DNA from: Streptomyces sp. NBC_01408
Lineage (GTDB): Bacteria > Actinomycetota > Actinomycetes > Streptomycetales > Streptomycetaceae
Length of the DNA: 64,000 bases
NCBI RefSeq assembly: GCF_026340255.1
Contig: NZ_JAPEPJ010000001.1
Span: 2,225,001-2,289,000, forward strand
Direction of reading: 5' to 3'
The notes under the pieces: generated by a model
Seen by the model: the letters and a program-made list of their open reading frames with translations, nothing else
What the model was told of the DNA's origin: nothing
The model's database searches: none
Part shown: piece after piece, positions 53,498-64,000 of the stretch
Layout of the letters: every line of letters starts with the position of its first letter
How positions within the stretch are numbered: position 1 is the first letter of the stretch
Program-made: the position numbers and the translations under genes

Positions 53498-54147
53498 TCC
53501 GCCGCGCGGCTGCACGGGGCTCCACCGTGTCCCCTGCGGGGGGCTTGGCGGGGGCTTGGCGGGGTGCGGCGCCGTTGCACGGGGCTCTGCCCCGGGCCCC
53601 GCGCCTCAATCGCCGGCGGGGCTGGGTTTGGCCTTGGCCCTGGCGGGGGCTTGACGGTGTGTGGGTCGGGGTCGCTCCGGAGCGTCTCCTCGGCTCGCGC
53701 ACTGAGCCCCGGCTACGAGAGTCCGGCCCAGGTTGCGCGCTCGTCCTGCGGGGACTCTCCTGCGCGACCCCGCCCCACGCCCGGGCTCCGGAAGGCGAAG
53801 CCGTGGTGGAGGGGAGTGGGGACGCGCAGGGTTGTCCCCGCAGGACGAGCGCGCAACCCGGGCCGAGGACGTCGGATCGGGCTCAGTGCGCGAGCCGAGG
53901 AGACAACCCGGAGCGGCCCCGCGGACCGACCCCACCGACCAGGCCACCTGCCCCCCAGAGGCGAAGCCAGGGCCAAATCCAGCCCCGCCGGCGTTTGAGG
54001 CGCGGGGTCTGGGGCGGAGCCCCAGGGGCCCGGGCGCAGCCGAACCCGACACCGCCGAGCCCCCCCCCGCAGGGGCCCCGGTACCTAGGGCGGAGTTGAG
54101 TATCCGCACCCTGTCGGGAGACACCCGGCGGGGGCGACCGTAGCCCC
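53498..54147. other. 650-bp intergenic region containing a long palindrome
   Basis: No gene is supported. The region is almost filled by an imperfect inverted repeat (53581-54023); the remaining 120 bases carry the promoter and start region of the acyltransferase. Confidence 0.7.
53581..54023. repeat. Long imperfect inverted repeat with REP-like ends
   Basis: Left arm (about 53581-53780) and right arm (about 53800-54023) are inverted copies that match in blocks. These are GCGCCTCAAACGCCGGCGG plus GGCTGG near the ends, CTCCTCGGCTCGCGCACTGA in the middle and GTTGCGCGCTCGTCCTGCGG with GGAC near the centre. The outer blocks are the same REP-like unit found at 19779 and about 23630. The structure could fold into a cruciform or long hairpin RNA. 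Confidence 0.8.
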
Positions 54148-55488
54148 ATGACAGCCAGCGCAAGCGCCATCGCCGCCGCCACCCCCGCCGGACGGGACCG
54201 GTACGTCGACCTGCTGCGCGTCGCCTCCCTCGGCACGGTCATCGGCGGGCACTGGCTCATGGCCGCCGTCAGCGGCGACGGCATAGGGAACCTGCTCGCC
54301 CTCCTGCCCCCGCTCCAGGTGCTCACCTGGGCGCTCCAGGTCATGCCGGTCTTCTTCTTCGTCGGCGGGTTCTCGCACGCCCTGTCCTACCGGTCGCTGG
54401 CCCGCACGGCCGACGGGCCCGTCTACGCGGCCTTCCTGCGGGCCCGCCTCCAGCGGCTGCTGCGGCCCACCCTGGTCTTCGTCCTGGTGTGGGGCGTGCT
54501 CGCGCTGGCCGTCCAGCTCGCCGGCGGCGGCGACGGGCGGCTGACCGGGGCCGCGCTGCGGGTGGTCACGCAGCCGCTGTGGTTCATCGGGATCTACCTC
54601 GCGATGGCCGCCTTCACCCCGCCGCTGCTCCGGCTCCACGAACGCCACGGCTGGGCCGCCTTCGCCGGGCTCGTGGCAGCGGCCGCGCTGGTCGACGTAC
54701 TGCGCTTCGCGCTCGGCGTGCCGTACGTGGAGTTCCTGAACTTCGCCTTCGTCTGGCTCGCCGTCCACCAGCTCGGCTTCCTCCGCGCCGACGGGCGCAT
54801 CCGCCGGCCCGCCGCGCTCGCCGCCGCCGGTCTCGCCGGGGCCGTCCTGCTGGTGGCGTACGGCCCGTACCCGCTGTCCATGGTCGGGATGCCCGGCGAG
54901 CGCGTCTCCAACATGGCCCCGCCCACCTTCGCCCTGCTCTGCCACGGCATGTGGCTCGTCGGAGCCGTGCAGCTCGCGGCCGGGCCTGCCACCGCCTGGC
55001 TGCGCCGCCCCCGGGTCTGGCGTGGCGTGGTCGCCGCCAACGGGATCGCCATGACCGCCTTCCTGTGGCACCTCACCGCCATGCTCGGGGTGTACGGGGT
55101 CCAGCTCGCCCTCGGCCTGGCCCTGCCGGTCCCGGCCGGAGCCGCCTGGTGGGCGCAGGTGCCGGTCCGGGTGCTGGCCGCGATCGGGCTGACCGGCCTG
55201 TTCGTCGCCCTGTTCCGCCGCTTCGAGGCCCCGGCCCGGCCCGCCCCGGCCGCAGAGCCCGCCCCCGCCCGGCGCGGGAGCGGCGCCCGCGCCGCCCTGG
55301 GGATCACCCTCTGCCTGCTCGGCGTCCTCGGCCTGTCCATGACCGGCCTCGGGGGTCTCCTGGAGGGCCACAGCGCCACCCTGATCGCCCTCCCGGTCAC
55401 CGCGCCCGCCGCCATCGGCATGGCCGTCGGGGGCTGGCTCCTGGTGGAACGGTCCGCCCCGTCCCGGAGGGTTAGGCTGAGGGGCTGA
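54148..55488 (+). CDS. Acyltransferase-3 family membrane protein
   Basis: The 446-residue protein has about ten to twelve hydrophobic segments. It begins with RYVDLLRVASLGTVIGGHWL, where Arg and His are the conserved pair of this family, followed by MPVFFFVGGFSHALSYRS. Such enzymes O-acylate sugars or lipids at the membrane. The C-terminal part has an extra hydrophobic domain. It lies 28 bases before the ABC-F gene. Confidence 0.88.
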   Translation: MTASASAIAAATPAGRDRYVDLLRVASLGTVIGGHWLMAAVSGDGIGNLLALLPPLQVLTWALQVMPVFFFVGGFSHALSYRSLARTADGPVYAAFLRARLQRLLRPTLVFVLVWGVLALAVQLAGGGDGRLTGAALRVVTQPLWFIGIYLAMAAFTPPLLRLHERHGWAAFAGLVAAAALVDVLRFALGVPYVEFLNFAFVWLAVHQLGFLRADGRIRRPAALAAAGLAGAVLLVAYGPYPLSMVGMPGERVSNMAPPTFALLCHGMWLVGAVQLAAGPATAWLRRPRVWRGVVAANGIAMTAFLWHLTAMLGVYGVQLALGLALPVPAGAAWWAQVPVRVLAAIGLTGLFVALFRRFEAPARPAPAAEPAPARRGSGARAALGITLCLLGVLGLSMTGLGGLLEGHSATLIALPVTAPAAIGMAVGGWLLVERSAPSRRVRLRG

Positions 55489-55516
55489 TCCACACCCCTT
55501 CCCTGGAGCGCGTCTG

Positions 55517-57319
<1,803 letters not shown>

Positions 57320-57365
57320 CCTCCGGGGCGCGTACGGGCCAACTGGCCCGATAACGACGGCATCA

Positions 57366-57406
57366 CGGGCCGGTCCTCCCTTGGGAACAGGGGGCGGACC
57401 GGCCCG
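57366..57406 (+). terminator. Terminator after the ABC-F gene
   Basis: CGGGCCGGTCC (57366-57376) and GGACCGGCCCG (57396-57406) form a perfect 11-bp stem with a 19-base loop. Confidence 0.65.
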
Positions 57407-57474
57407 GCGTGCGAGAGCCGTCAGTGATAGAAAGGTCATCCTCCATGACCTCCTGAAGCCGAAAGTGTGCGCTG

Positions 57475-59115
57475 ATGACCGAGCCGCCCCAGCCGCCGAA
57501 CCAGCCGCCGACACCTTCCGGTTACGGCCACCTGCCCGGCCCGCCGCTGCCCGGCTACGGCTACCCCCCTCAGGGCGACAACCCGTACGCCCAGCAGTCC
57601 CCGTACGGCCAGCAGCAGCAGCCGCCCCAGCCCCAGCCCGTCGGCTACGGCTTCCCGCCCCCGCCCCCCGGCCCGCCGGGGATGTACCCGGGCGCTCCGG
57701 GCACGCCGCCGAAGAAGAAGCCGGTGGTGTGGATCGCCGCTGCGGTCGCCGCCGCGCTCGTCGTCGGCACCGTCGGCTACGTGGGCTTCCTCCGGGGCGA
57801 CGGCGAGGACCCGAAGCAGCCCGTCGCGCAGTCCTCCCCGCCCGTCGACGAGAAGCCCTCCGCCTCGCCCTCCGTGGACAAGGGGGACGGCAGCGGTGAC
57901 GGCGGCCAGGAGGGCGACCTCAACTCCGGCCGCAAGCAGGGCGAGGACAAGGTCCTCTGGCTCAAGACCAGCAAGATCGACGGACCCGGCGCGGGCGTCG
58001 AGACCGACGGCCAGTGGGTCGTCGGCGACACCGTGGTCAAGACCGTCTGGAAGTCCGTGACGGGCTACGCGGTCGCGGACGGCAAGGAGAAGTGGACGCT
58101 CACCCTCCCTGCCGAGATCTGCGCGGTCACCGACCAGATGACCGCCGACGGCAAGACCGTCCTCATGTACCGGGACGGCGAGTCCGACACCGCGAACTGC
58201 AACCAGATGCGGATGATCGACCTCAAGGCGGGCAAGGAGGGCTGGTCGAAGGAGGTGCCCAAGGAGGGCATGTTCGACCTCTTCGCCGGCCCCAACCTGT
58301 CCCTCACCGGGGACACCGTCTCCGTCAACCGCGTGACCCGCGCCAGCGCCTTCAAGGTCAGCACCGGCGACAAGCTCTTCGCCACCCCGTCCGAGGGCTG
58401 CCAGCCCGGCAGCTACATCGGCGGCAACGGCAAGATGATCGGCATCGCCACCTGCCAGGACGCCGACCACACCGTCGAGGTCCAGGACGCCGACCCGGCC
58501 ACCGGCAAGACGACCTGGTCCTTCAGGCTCCCCAAGGACTTCAAGGTCACCAGCGTCTACTCGGTGGACCCGCTCGTCCTCGACATCGGCAACGAGGCCA
58601 AGAAGGAACGCTCCATCGTGGTCCTGGGACCCGACGGGAAGCAGCGCGCCACCGTCACCGGCGAAGGCAGCTTCGCCACCGGCTGCGGACTCTCCTTCAG
58701 CCGCTCCCTCCAGTGCTCCTCCGGCCTGGTGGACTCCAACACCCTGTACCTGCCCACGTCCCCGGCCGCAGGCACCGGCAACGAGATCGTCGCCTTCGAC
58801 CTGGGCACCGGCAAGGTCAAGTGGCGCACCCCGGCCGGGGACAAGCGCACCCTGACCCCGGTCAAGGCCGAGGGCGGACAGCTGACCGCCTACCGCGAGG
58901 CCGAGTACGACCAGGGCGGCGAGGTCGTGACCGTCCCCGCCGCCGGAGGCACGCCCACCCCGGTGCTGCGCCACCCGTCGGGCGCCGCGGCCCCGGTCGA
59001 GAGCTCCTTCCACTCCCCGAGGATCGACTACGTGGACGGCCGGTTCTTCATCTCCGTCTCGCGCCTCCTCGCCAAGGGCAAGGACGAGAAGCTCCTGATG
59101 GTCTTCGGCAAGTGA
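57475..59115 (+). CDS. Membrane-anchored beta-propeller-like protein 1
   Basis: The 546-residue protein has a 75-residue Pro/Gln/Tyr-rich cytosolic N-terminus (QSPYGQQQQPPQPQ), one membrane segment (VVWIAAAVAAALVVGTVGYV) and a large outside domain. Repeated elements of PQQ-like propellers are present (TGYAVADGKEKWTLTLP, DPATGKTTWSFRLP, GTGKVKWRTPAGD). A paralogue follows. Role unknown; sensing or binding outside the membrane is likely. Confidence 0.82.
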   Translation: MTEPPQPPNQPPTPSGYGHLPGPPLPGYGYPPQGDNPYAQQSPYGQQQQPPQPQPVGYGFPPPPPGPPGMYPGAPGTPPKKKPVVWIAAAVAAALVVGTVGYVGFLRGDGEDPKQPVAQSSPPVDEKPSASPSVDKGDGSGDGGQEGDLNSGRKQGEDKVLWLKTSKIDGPGAGVETDGQWVVGDTVVKTVWKSVTGYAVADGKEKWTLTLPAEICAVTDQMTADGKTVLMYRDGESDTANCNQMRMIDLKAGKEGWSKEVPKEGMFDLFAGPNLSLTGDTVSVNRVTRASAFKVSTGDKLFATPSEGCQPGSYIGGNGKMIGIATCQDADHTVEVQDADPATGKTTWSFRLPKDFKVTSVYSVDPLVLDIGNEAKKERSIVVLGPDGKQRATVTGEGSFATGCGLSFSRSLQCSSGLVDSNTLYLPTSPAAGTGNEIVAFDLGTGKVKWRTPAGDKRTLTPVKAEGGQLTAYREAEYDQGGEVVTVPAAGGTPTPVLRHPSGAAAPVESSFHSPRIDYVDGRFFISVSRLLAKGKDEKLLMVFGK

Positions 59116-59156
59116 AACGCGTCCACCGAGCCGCCCACGAGAGGCAGTAGCAACCG

Positions 59157-60926
59157 ATGAGTACCCCGCCGCCCCCCCACCAGCCGCCGCCCGGCGGTTT
59201 CGGCGCCCCGCCGCCCCCCGGCCAGCCGCCCGCGGGCGGATTCGGCGCGCCGACGCCCCCGCCACCCCAGCAGCCCCCGACCCCGCCGCCGGTCCCGCAG
59301 CAGCCGCCCGCGCCGCCGCAGCAGCCGCCCGGCGCCCCGGCGCAGCCGGCGTACGGCTACCCGCAGGCGGGGCCCGGCTACGGATACCCGCAGCAGCAGC
59401 CCGGCACCCCGCCGCCGTTCGGCCCGCCCACCACGCCCATGGCCGCGTCCCAGGCGCCGGCCGGCGGCGCGGGCGGCGGCCGAGGTGAGGTCCGCACCCA
59501 GCTGATGATCGTCGGCGCGGCCCTGCTGGCCATCGTCCTCATCATCGGCGGCGGCTTCTGGTACGTCTCCGGCGACAGCGGCGGCGGTACGCAGCCCACC
59601 GCCGACGGCGGCCCCAGCGGCTCCCCGGACGGCGACAAGCCGCAGGCGGGCGGCGGCGGCAGCGAGAAGCCGCCGGCCAACCCCAAGTCCAAGACCCTGC
59701 TGAACGTGCCGCTCCCGGCGCCGGAGGAGCAGGTCACGGTCAAGGGCTCCTGGATCACCGACTCCACCTACATCAAGTCCGATGTGGGCAAGGTCGTCGG
59801 CTACAACCTCGTCGACGGCGGCAAGAAGTGGGAGATCGCGCTCCCGGCCAACGTCTGCGGCGCGACCCAGCACGTCAGCGAGAACAAGACCGCCATCCTC
59901 TTCGAGGAGGGCCTGGCGACCCCGGAGAAGAAGTTCCAGCCGTGCACCAAGGTCGGCGTCATCGACCTGGAGGCCGGCAAGCTCCTGTGGTCCGCCGCCG
60001 CCAAGTCCTCGACCGGCGGCGACAAGAACGTCACCTTCGCCGAGGTCTCCCTCAGCGGCCAGACGGTCGCCGCGGGCGGTCTGTCGGGCGGCGCCGCCTG
60101 GACCCTGGCCGACGGCAAGCCCCTGTGGACGCCGAAGGTCGACAACGAGGGCTGCTACGACCTCGGCTACGCGGGCGGCGAGGCCCTCGCCGTGCTCCGC
60201 AAGTGCGGCCGCAGCCCCAACCAGACCCTCCAGGCGCAGGCCCTCGACCCCGCCACCGGCGCGGTCAAGTCCTCGTACAAGCTCTCCCCGGGCCTCGAGT
60301 GGGCCGGCATCATCTCCACCAAGCCGCTGGTCATCGCCGCCGACGTCGGCAAGACCGCCAAGAACGCCACGGGCGTCAGCGACCTCTTCGTCGTCGACGA
60401 CGCGGGCCAGCTCAAGTCGCGGATCTCCCTCGCCTCGGGCAACTTCAACCCCGACTGCCCGGCCACCGAGGTCGAGCAGTGCGTGAACATGGTGGTCGGC
60501 AACGGCAAGGTCTACGTGCCCTCCTACGAGCACCAGGGCCAGGACTCCAGCGGCGCCCGCACCAACGAGCTGCTCTCCTTCGACCTGGAGACCGGCAAGC
60601 AGACCAACGACCGCGCCGACGCGGGCGAGCGCTACCAGATCATGCCGCTGCGCATGGACGGGTCGAACGTCATCGCGTACAAGATCCCCCCGCACGACAG
60701 GGGCGGTCAGATCGTCAGCATCGATGGGAAGACCATGAAGGAGACCCTCCTCATGGAGAACCCGGGGGACAAGACCAGCCAGCGCGCGGAGACCCGCTCC
60801 ACGCCCACCGCTGCCGAGTACCGCTACCACAACGGCAAGCTGTTCATCGCCCGCTGGTACGCGCGCAAGCCGTACTCGGGCGGCGGCGACCCGGAGTACC
60901 TGTTCGTCTCGTTCACGGCGAGCTGA
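59157..60926 (+). CDS. Membrane-anchored beta-propeller-like protein 2
   Basis: The 589-residue paralogue of the preceding gene lies 41 bases downstream. Its N-terminus is a Pro/Gln/Gly low-complexity region (PPPPQQPPTPPPVPQQPP), followed by one membrane segment (LMIVGAALLAIVLIIGGGFW) and an outside propeller-like domain with DLEAGKLLWSAAA, DPATGAVKSSY and DLETGKQTND turns. The pair is the kind of duplicated surface protein often found in Streptomyces. Confidence 0.82.
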   Translation: MSTPPPPHQPPPGGFGAPPPPGQPPAGGFGAPTPPPPQQPPTPPPVPQQPPAPPQQPPGAPAQPAYGYPQAGPGYGYPQQQPGTPPPFGPPTTPMAASQAPAGGAGGGRGEVRTQLMIVGAALLAIVLIIGGGFWYVSGDSGGGTQPTADGGPSGSPDGDKPQAGGGGSEKPPANPKSKTLLNVPLPAPEEQVTVKGSWITDSTYIKSDVGKVVGYNLVDGGKKWEIALPANVCGATQHVSENKTAILFEEGLATPEKKFQPCTKVGVIDLEAGKLLWSAAAKSSTGGDKNVTFAEVSLSGQTVAAGGLSGGAAWTLADGKPLWTPKVDNEGCYDLGYAGGEALAVLRKCGRSPNQTLQAQALDPATGAVKSSYKLSPGLEWAGIISTKPLVIAADVGKTAKNATGVSDLFVVDDAGQLKSRISLASGNFNPDCPATEVEQCVNMVVGNGKVYVPSYEHQGQDSSGARTNELLSFDLETGKQTNDRADAGERYQIMPLRMDGSNVIAYKIPPHDRGGQIVSIDGKTMKETLLMENPGDKTSQRAETRSTPTAAEYRYHNGKLFIARWYARKPYSGGGDPEYLFVSFTAS

Positions 60927-60947
60927 CCCCGCACAGCACCCGTCAGG

Positions 60948-60978
60948 AGCCCCCGGAAGGTCAATCCTTCCGGGGGCT
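60948..60978 (+). terminator. Terminator after the paralogue pair
   Basis: AGCCCCCGGAAGG (60948-60960) and CCTTCCGGGGGCT (60966-60978) form a perfect 13-bp stem with a TCAAT loop, followed by TCTG. Confidence 0.85.
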
Positions 60979-61056
60979 TCTGCACGGTATCCCCCGCGCA
61001 CCGTCGAACAAGCGTGTAGCTTGCCGGGGCAGAAGGGTGGGGGGTGGGGTGCCTCA

Positions 61057-61749
61057 ATGGGCGTACGGGTCGTGGTGGTCGACGAGCACCGGCTGCTGGC
61101 CGAGGCGCTCGCCTCGGCCCTGAAACTGCGGGGCCACCGGGTGCTCGCCGCGGCGGCCCCGGCCGCCGGCGCCGCCGAGCTGGTCATCAGCCGGGCCCCG
61201 GAGGTCTGCCTGTTCGGCACCGCCTCCCCGGCCGAGCCCGGGGTCTTCGAACCCGTCACGCGGATCAAGCGGGAGCGTCCGCAGCTCGCCGTCGTGGTCC
61301 TCGGCCCGGTGCCCAGCCCGCGCGGGATCGCGGCCGCCTTCGCCGCCGGTGCCTCGGGGTACGTGCGCCACGACGAGCGCATCGAAGGCGTGGAGCGGGC
61401 CCTGGCCAAGGCCAGGGCGGGGGAGGTGGCGATCGCCCCGCAACTGCTCCAGGGGGCCTTCGCCGAGCTCCTCAACCCCGCGGCGCAGCCCGACGACGAG
61501 GGCAGCCGGCTGCTGCGGCTGCTCACCCCGCGCGAGGTGGAGGTGCTGGTCCGGGTCGCCGAGGGCGAGGACACCCGGCTCATCGCCGCGGGCATGGAGA
61601 TCGCGCCCAGCACGGCCCGTACGCACGTGCAGCGGGTGCTGATGAAGCTGGGCGTGGGGTCCCGGCTGGAGGCGGCCGCACTGGCCGCGCGCACCGGCCT
61701 GCTGGACCGGGCGGTGCCGGAACAGCCCTCCGCGGCTCCCGCCGTCTGA
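61057..61749 (+). CDS. LuxR-type response regulator lacking the phospho-acceptor Asp
   Basis: The 230-residue protein has a receiver-like domain (residues 1-125) and a LuxR helix-turn-helix (LTPREVEVLVRVAEG, MEIAPSTARTHVQRVLMKLG). In the receiver the usual acidic acceptor in DVVLLD is replaced: the stretch reads EVCLFGT with Gly54. It should therefore act without classical phosphorylation, as an atypical receiver. The gene stands alone without a sensor kinase. Confidence 0.85.
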   Translation: MGVRVVVVDEHRLLAEALASALKLRGHRVLAAAAPAAGAAELVISRAPEVCLFGTASPAEPGVFEPVTRIKRERPQLAVVVLGPVPSPRGIAAAFAAGASGYVRHDERIEGVERALAKARAGEVAIAPQLLQGAFAELLNPAAQPDDEGSRLLRLLTPREVEVLVRVAEGEDTRLIAAGMEIAPSTARTHVQRVLMKLGVGSRLEAAALAARTGLLDRAVPEQPSAAPAV

Positions 61750-61855
61750 CGGGGCCGCCGGGCTCCCGATTTCCCCGTGGGCGCGGAATCGGGTAAGCCA
61801 GTGACCGGCATGTGGAACCTCCCGCGTGCGTACCCCCGTGAGAGGCAGTAGGCGA

Positions 61856-62845
61856 GTGAGCAGCACGCCGATTCATGACACGCCGGTTCTCAAGTGCCTG
61901 GTCACCGGCGGCGCCGGTTACGTCGGCAGCGTGGTGGCCGCCCATCTCCTGGAGGCCGGCCACCAGGTCACCGTCCTGGACGACCTGAGCACCGGCTTCC
62001 GCGCCGGTGTCCCGGCGGGCGCCACCTTCATCGAGGGCCGGATCCAGGACGCGGCACGCCACCTGGACGACTCCTACGACGCGGTGCTGCACTTCGCCGC
62101 CTCCTCCCAGGTCGGCGAGTCCGTCGCGAACCCGGCCAAGTACTGGGAGAACAACGTCGGCGGCACCCTCGCGCTGCTGACCGCCATGCGGGACGCCGGG
62201 GTGGGCAAGCTGGTCTTCTCCTCCACCGCGGCCACCTACGGCGAGCCCACCGAAGGCCTGCTCACCGAGGCCTCGGTGACCGCCCCGACCAACCCGTACG
62301 GCGCCTCGAAGCTGGCCGTGGACCACATGATCGCCGGTATGTGCGCGGCGCACGGCCTGGCCGCGGTCTCGCTGCGGTACTTCAACGTGGCGGGCTCGTA
62401 CAAGGAGTTCGGTGAGCGCCACGACCCCGAGACCCACCTGATCCCGCTGGTGCTCCAGGTCGCCCAGGGCAAGCGGGAGGCCATCTCGGTCTTCGGCGAG
62501 GACTACCCGACCCCGGACGGCACCTGCGTACGCGACTACATCCACGTCGCCGACCTGGCGGAGGCGCACCTGGACGCGCTGCGGGTGGCCGCGCCCGGGG
62601 AGCACCTGGTCTGCAACCTGGGCAACGGCAGCGGCTTCTCGGTCCGCGAGGTCATCGAGACGGTCCGCAAGGTCACCGGCAAGGAGATCCCCGAGGTGGT
62701 CGCACCCCGCCGGGCCGGCGACCCGGCGGTCCTGGTCGCCTCGGCCCGCGCGGCCCACGAGCGCCTCGGCTGGACTCCGACCCGCTCGGGTCTCACCGGC
62801 ATCATCACGGACGCGTGGAACTTCGCCCGTACGCACACCTCCTGA
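61856..62845 (+). CDS. galE: UDP-glucose 4-epimerase
   Basis: GTG 61856 gives 329 residues with GGAGYVGS, the catalytic Ser in FSSTAATYGEP, YGASK (Tyr and Lys) and RYFNVAGS, characteristic of GalE. It interconverts UDP-glucose and UDP-galactose. GAGAGGCAGTAG upstream is the probable ribosome binding region. Confidence 0.92.
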   Translation: MSSTPIHDTPVLKCLVTGGAGYVGSVVAAHLLEAGHQVTVLDDLSTGFRAGVPAGATFIEGRIQDAARHLDDSYDAVLHFAASSQVGESVANPAKYWENNVGGTLALLTAMRDAGVGKLVFSSTAATYGEPTEGLLTEASVTAPTNPYGASKLAVDHMIAGMCAAHGLAAVSLRYFNVAGSYKEFGERHDPETHLIPLVLQVAQGKREAISVFGEDYPTPDGTCVRDYIHVADLAEAHLDALRVAAPGEHLVCNLGNGSGFSVREVIETVRKVTGKEIPEVVAPRRAGDPAVLVASARAAHERLGWTPTRSGLTGIITDAWNFARTHTS

Positions 62846-63323
62846 GCCCCTTGGGCCCGCCTGGGCCATCCCCGCTCCACCCGCCCCTCGCGCCGACCGG
62901 TGCGGGGGGCGTGTGCGTTTGGGCCGCGCGCCGCTGTCGGGCGCTGTGCGCGGGCGCCCGGCGTGCACACGCCGGGTGAAATGCACCCCGTGCAACTGCC
63001 CGCGGCACACGCCGGGCATGAAGCCGCCATCCGGACCTTCAGGGCGGTCGAATTCAAGCCACCACAAAGGCCGTTCCGGACGGCCGCGCTGGAAAATCCC
63101 CGGGAAAACTTCTGCTATTCGGCCAACTGTGAGCGGTCACCGGCCCTACGCTGATGCGTGACACCGGTGGGGGCCGGTGTTGATTCAGGGGTCGAGACAC
63201 GTCGGGTACGGCGTCCGGTCCGGGGTAGTGCAGAGATGTCACGGCGGCGGCCGCGGCAGCTGCGGATCACCCGGTCCGGGCGCCGTACCCGCCGTCGTCC
63301 GTTCCCCGACCCTTGGGGGTTTT
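62846..63323. other. Intergenic region before the second regulator
   Basis: No gene is supported in these 478 bases. It holds the galE terminator near its start and an A/T-richer patch around 63095-63130 that may contain the promoter of the next gene. Confidence 0.5.
62957..62976. terminator. Palindromic terminator after galE
   Basis: CCCGGCGTG-CA-CACGCCGGG forms a perfect 9-bp stem 111 bases after galE. A half copy (ACACGCCGGGC) follows at about 63007. Confidence 0.6.
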
Positions 63324-64000
63324 GTGGTTCGTATCCGGGTTCTCGTCGTCGACGATCACCGCATCTTCGCCGAATCGCTCGCAGCCGCGCTCGCGGCCGA
63401 GCCGGACGTGGACGTGTCCGCGGCCGGCAGCGGTCCCGCCGCCCTGCGCTGCCTCGAACGCGCGGTGGCCGAGGGCCGCCGCTTCGACGTCCTGCTGGTC
63501 GACGCCGATCTGGGCGCCGTCGCCGGGACCGTGCCCGCCCAGCGGGAGCCGGGCTCCGGGCCACCGCCCGTCGCCGACGGGATCGCGCTGGTCGCGGGGG
63601 TGCGGGTGTCCCACCCCGGGGTCCGTACCGTGGTCCTCGCCGAGCGCGACGACCCCCGCCGGGCCGCCCACGCGCTCCAGGCCGGGGCCTCGGGCTGGGT
63701 GGCGAAGGACTGCTCGCTCTCCCGGCTGCTGGCCGTCGTCCGGGGCGTCCTGCGGGAGGAGACCCACCTGCCGCCCGCGCTGCTCACCGGGGTGCTGCGC
63801 GAACTGACCGCGGCCCGCAAGCACCGTACGGACAGCGAACGGCTGGTGGAGTCGCTGACCCCGCGTGAGCACGAGGTGCTGCGCTGCATGGTGGCGGGGC
63901 TGGGCCGCAAGGACGTGGCCGCGCGGCTGTTCCTGTCCCCGCACACCGTCCGCACCCACATGCAGAACGTGCTGGGCAAGCTCGGTGTGCACTCCACCCT
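63324..64000 (+). CDS. LuxR-type response regulator, cut by the window end
   Basis: GTG 63324 after GGGGG opens a frame that is still open at 64000 (225 complete codons). The receiver domain has VLVVDDHRIF and an acceptor Asp60 in DVLLVDADLG, an inserted loop of about 25 residues (PAQREPGSGPPP region), and a LuxR helix-turn-helix (LTPREHEVLRCMVAG, RLFLSPHTVRTHMQNVLGKL). Unlike the regulator at 61057, its phosphorylation site is intact. Only the last residues are missing. Confidence 0.88.
   Translation, partial: MVRIRVLVVDDHRIFAESLAAALAAEPDVDVSAAGSGPAALRCLERAVAEGRRFDVLLVDADLGAVAGTVPAQREPGSGPPPVADGIALVAGVRVSHPGVRTVVLAERDDPRRAAHALQAGASGWVAKDCSLSRLLAVVRGVLREETHLPPALLTGVLRELTAARKHRTDSERLVESLTPREHEVLRCMVAGLGRKDVAARLFLSPHTVRTHMQNVLGKLGVHST

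Overview
High-GC DNA with strongly biased codon use, GTG and ATG starts, ssgE-, sepX- and rpfB-type genes and many tightly overlapping operons points to Streptomyces. Gene order from the right end back to sepX (galE, ABC-F, ispE, rsmA, rpfB, tatD, rsmI, pmt, PBP, ssgE) resembles what I recall of S. coelicolor around SCO3148-SCO3177; that synteny is from memory, not computed.

Bases 1-2377: sepX (divisome membrane protein), tRNA-Ala(CGC), and a gene-poor stretch in which the tRNA's downstream flank with its hairpin occurs twice. Bases 2378-15931: the highlight, a same-strand and mostly translationally coupled gene cluster that looks like an undescribed RiPP pathway. A 53-residue acidic precursor ends in eight tandem Asn-Ile-Gly units. 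It is followed by an attenuator hairpin, a nucleotidyltransferase fused to a PqqD-like recognition domain, a TldD/TldE protease pair, a three-gene ABC exporter, a NagA-like amidohydrolase, two unusual NDK-like proteins, a BFD-type [2Fe-2S] protein, a CE7-like esterase, a MOSC protein, a cupin, a HAD phosphatase and a CYTH enzyme. No radical SAM, YcaO, lanthionine or other standard RiPP modifying enzyme is present, and the core has no Cys, Ser or Thr, so the chemistry must act on Asn, Ile, Gly or the backbone.

Bases 15981-39172: ordinary chromosomal genes. They are a WXG100-type pair with a lipoprotein, a CoA-transferase, GNAT, exonuclease III, a MerR-linked monooxygenase/hydrolase/SDR operon, a Tricorn-like protease, a TetR-MMPL pair, SsgE, a nickel/cobalt ECF transporter with a clear Nur-box candidate, an EstB-like hydrolase, a YbaK deacylase, small decayed ORFs and a secreted beta-helix protein.

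Bases 39407-47184: a penicillin-binding protein with a tandem operator, then a 4.2-kb decayed integrative element inserted in the 3' end of pmt. It is flanked by perfect 88-bp direct repeats and carries a deleted integrase, a start-less excisionase, a truncated HTH regulator and three cargo or accessory genes.

Bases 47286-64000: core genes rsmI, tatD, rpfB, rsmA, ispE; a 440-bp imperfect palindrome; an acyltransferase; an ABC-F protein; two paralogous membrane-anchored beta-propeller-like proteins; a response regulator that lacks the phospho-acceptor Asp; galE; and a second LuxR-type regulator cut by the window end.
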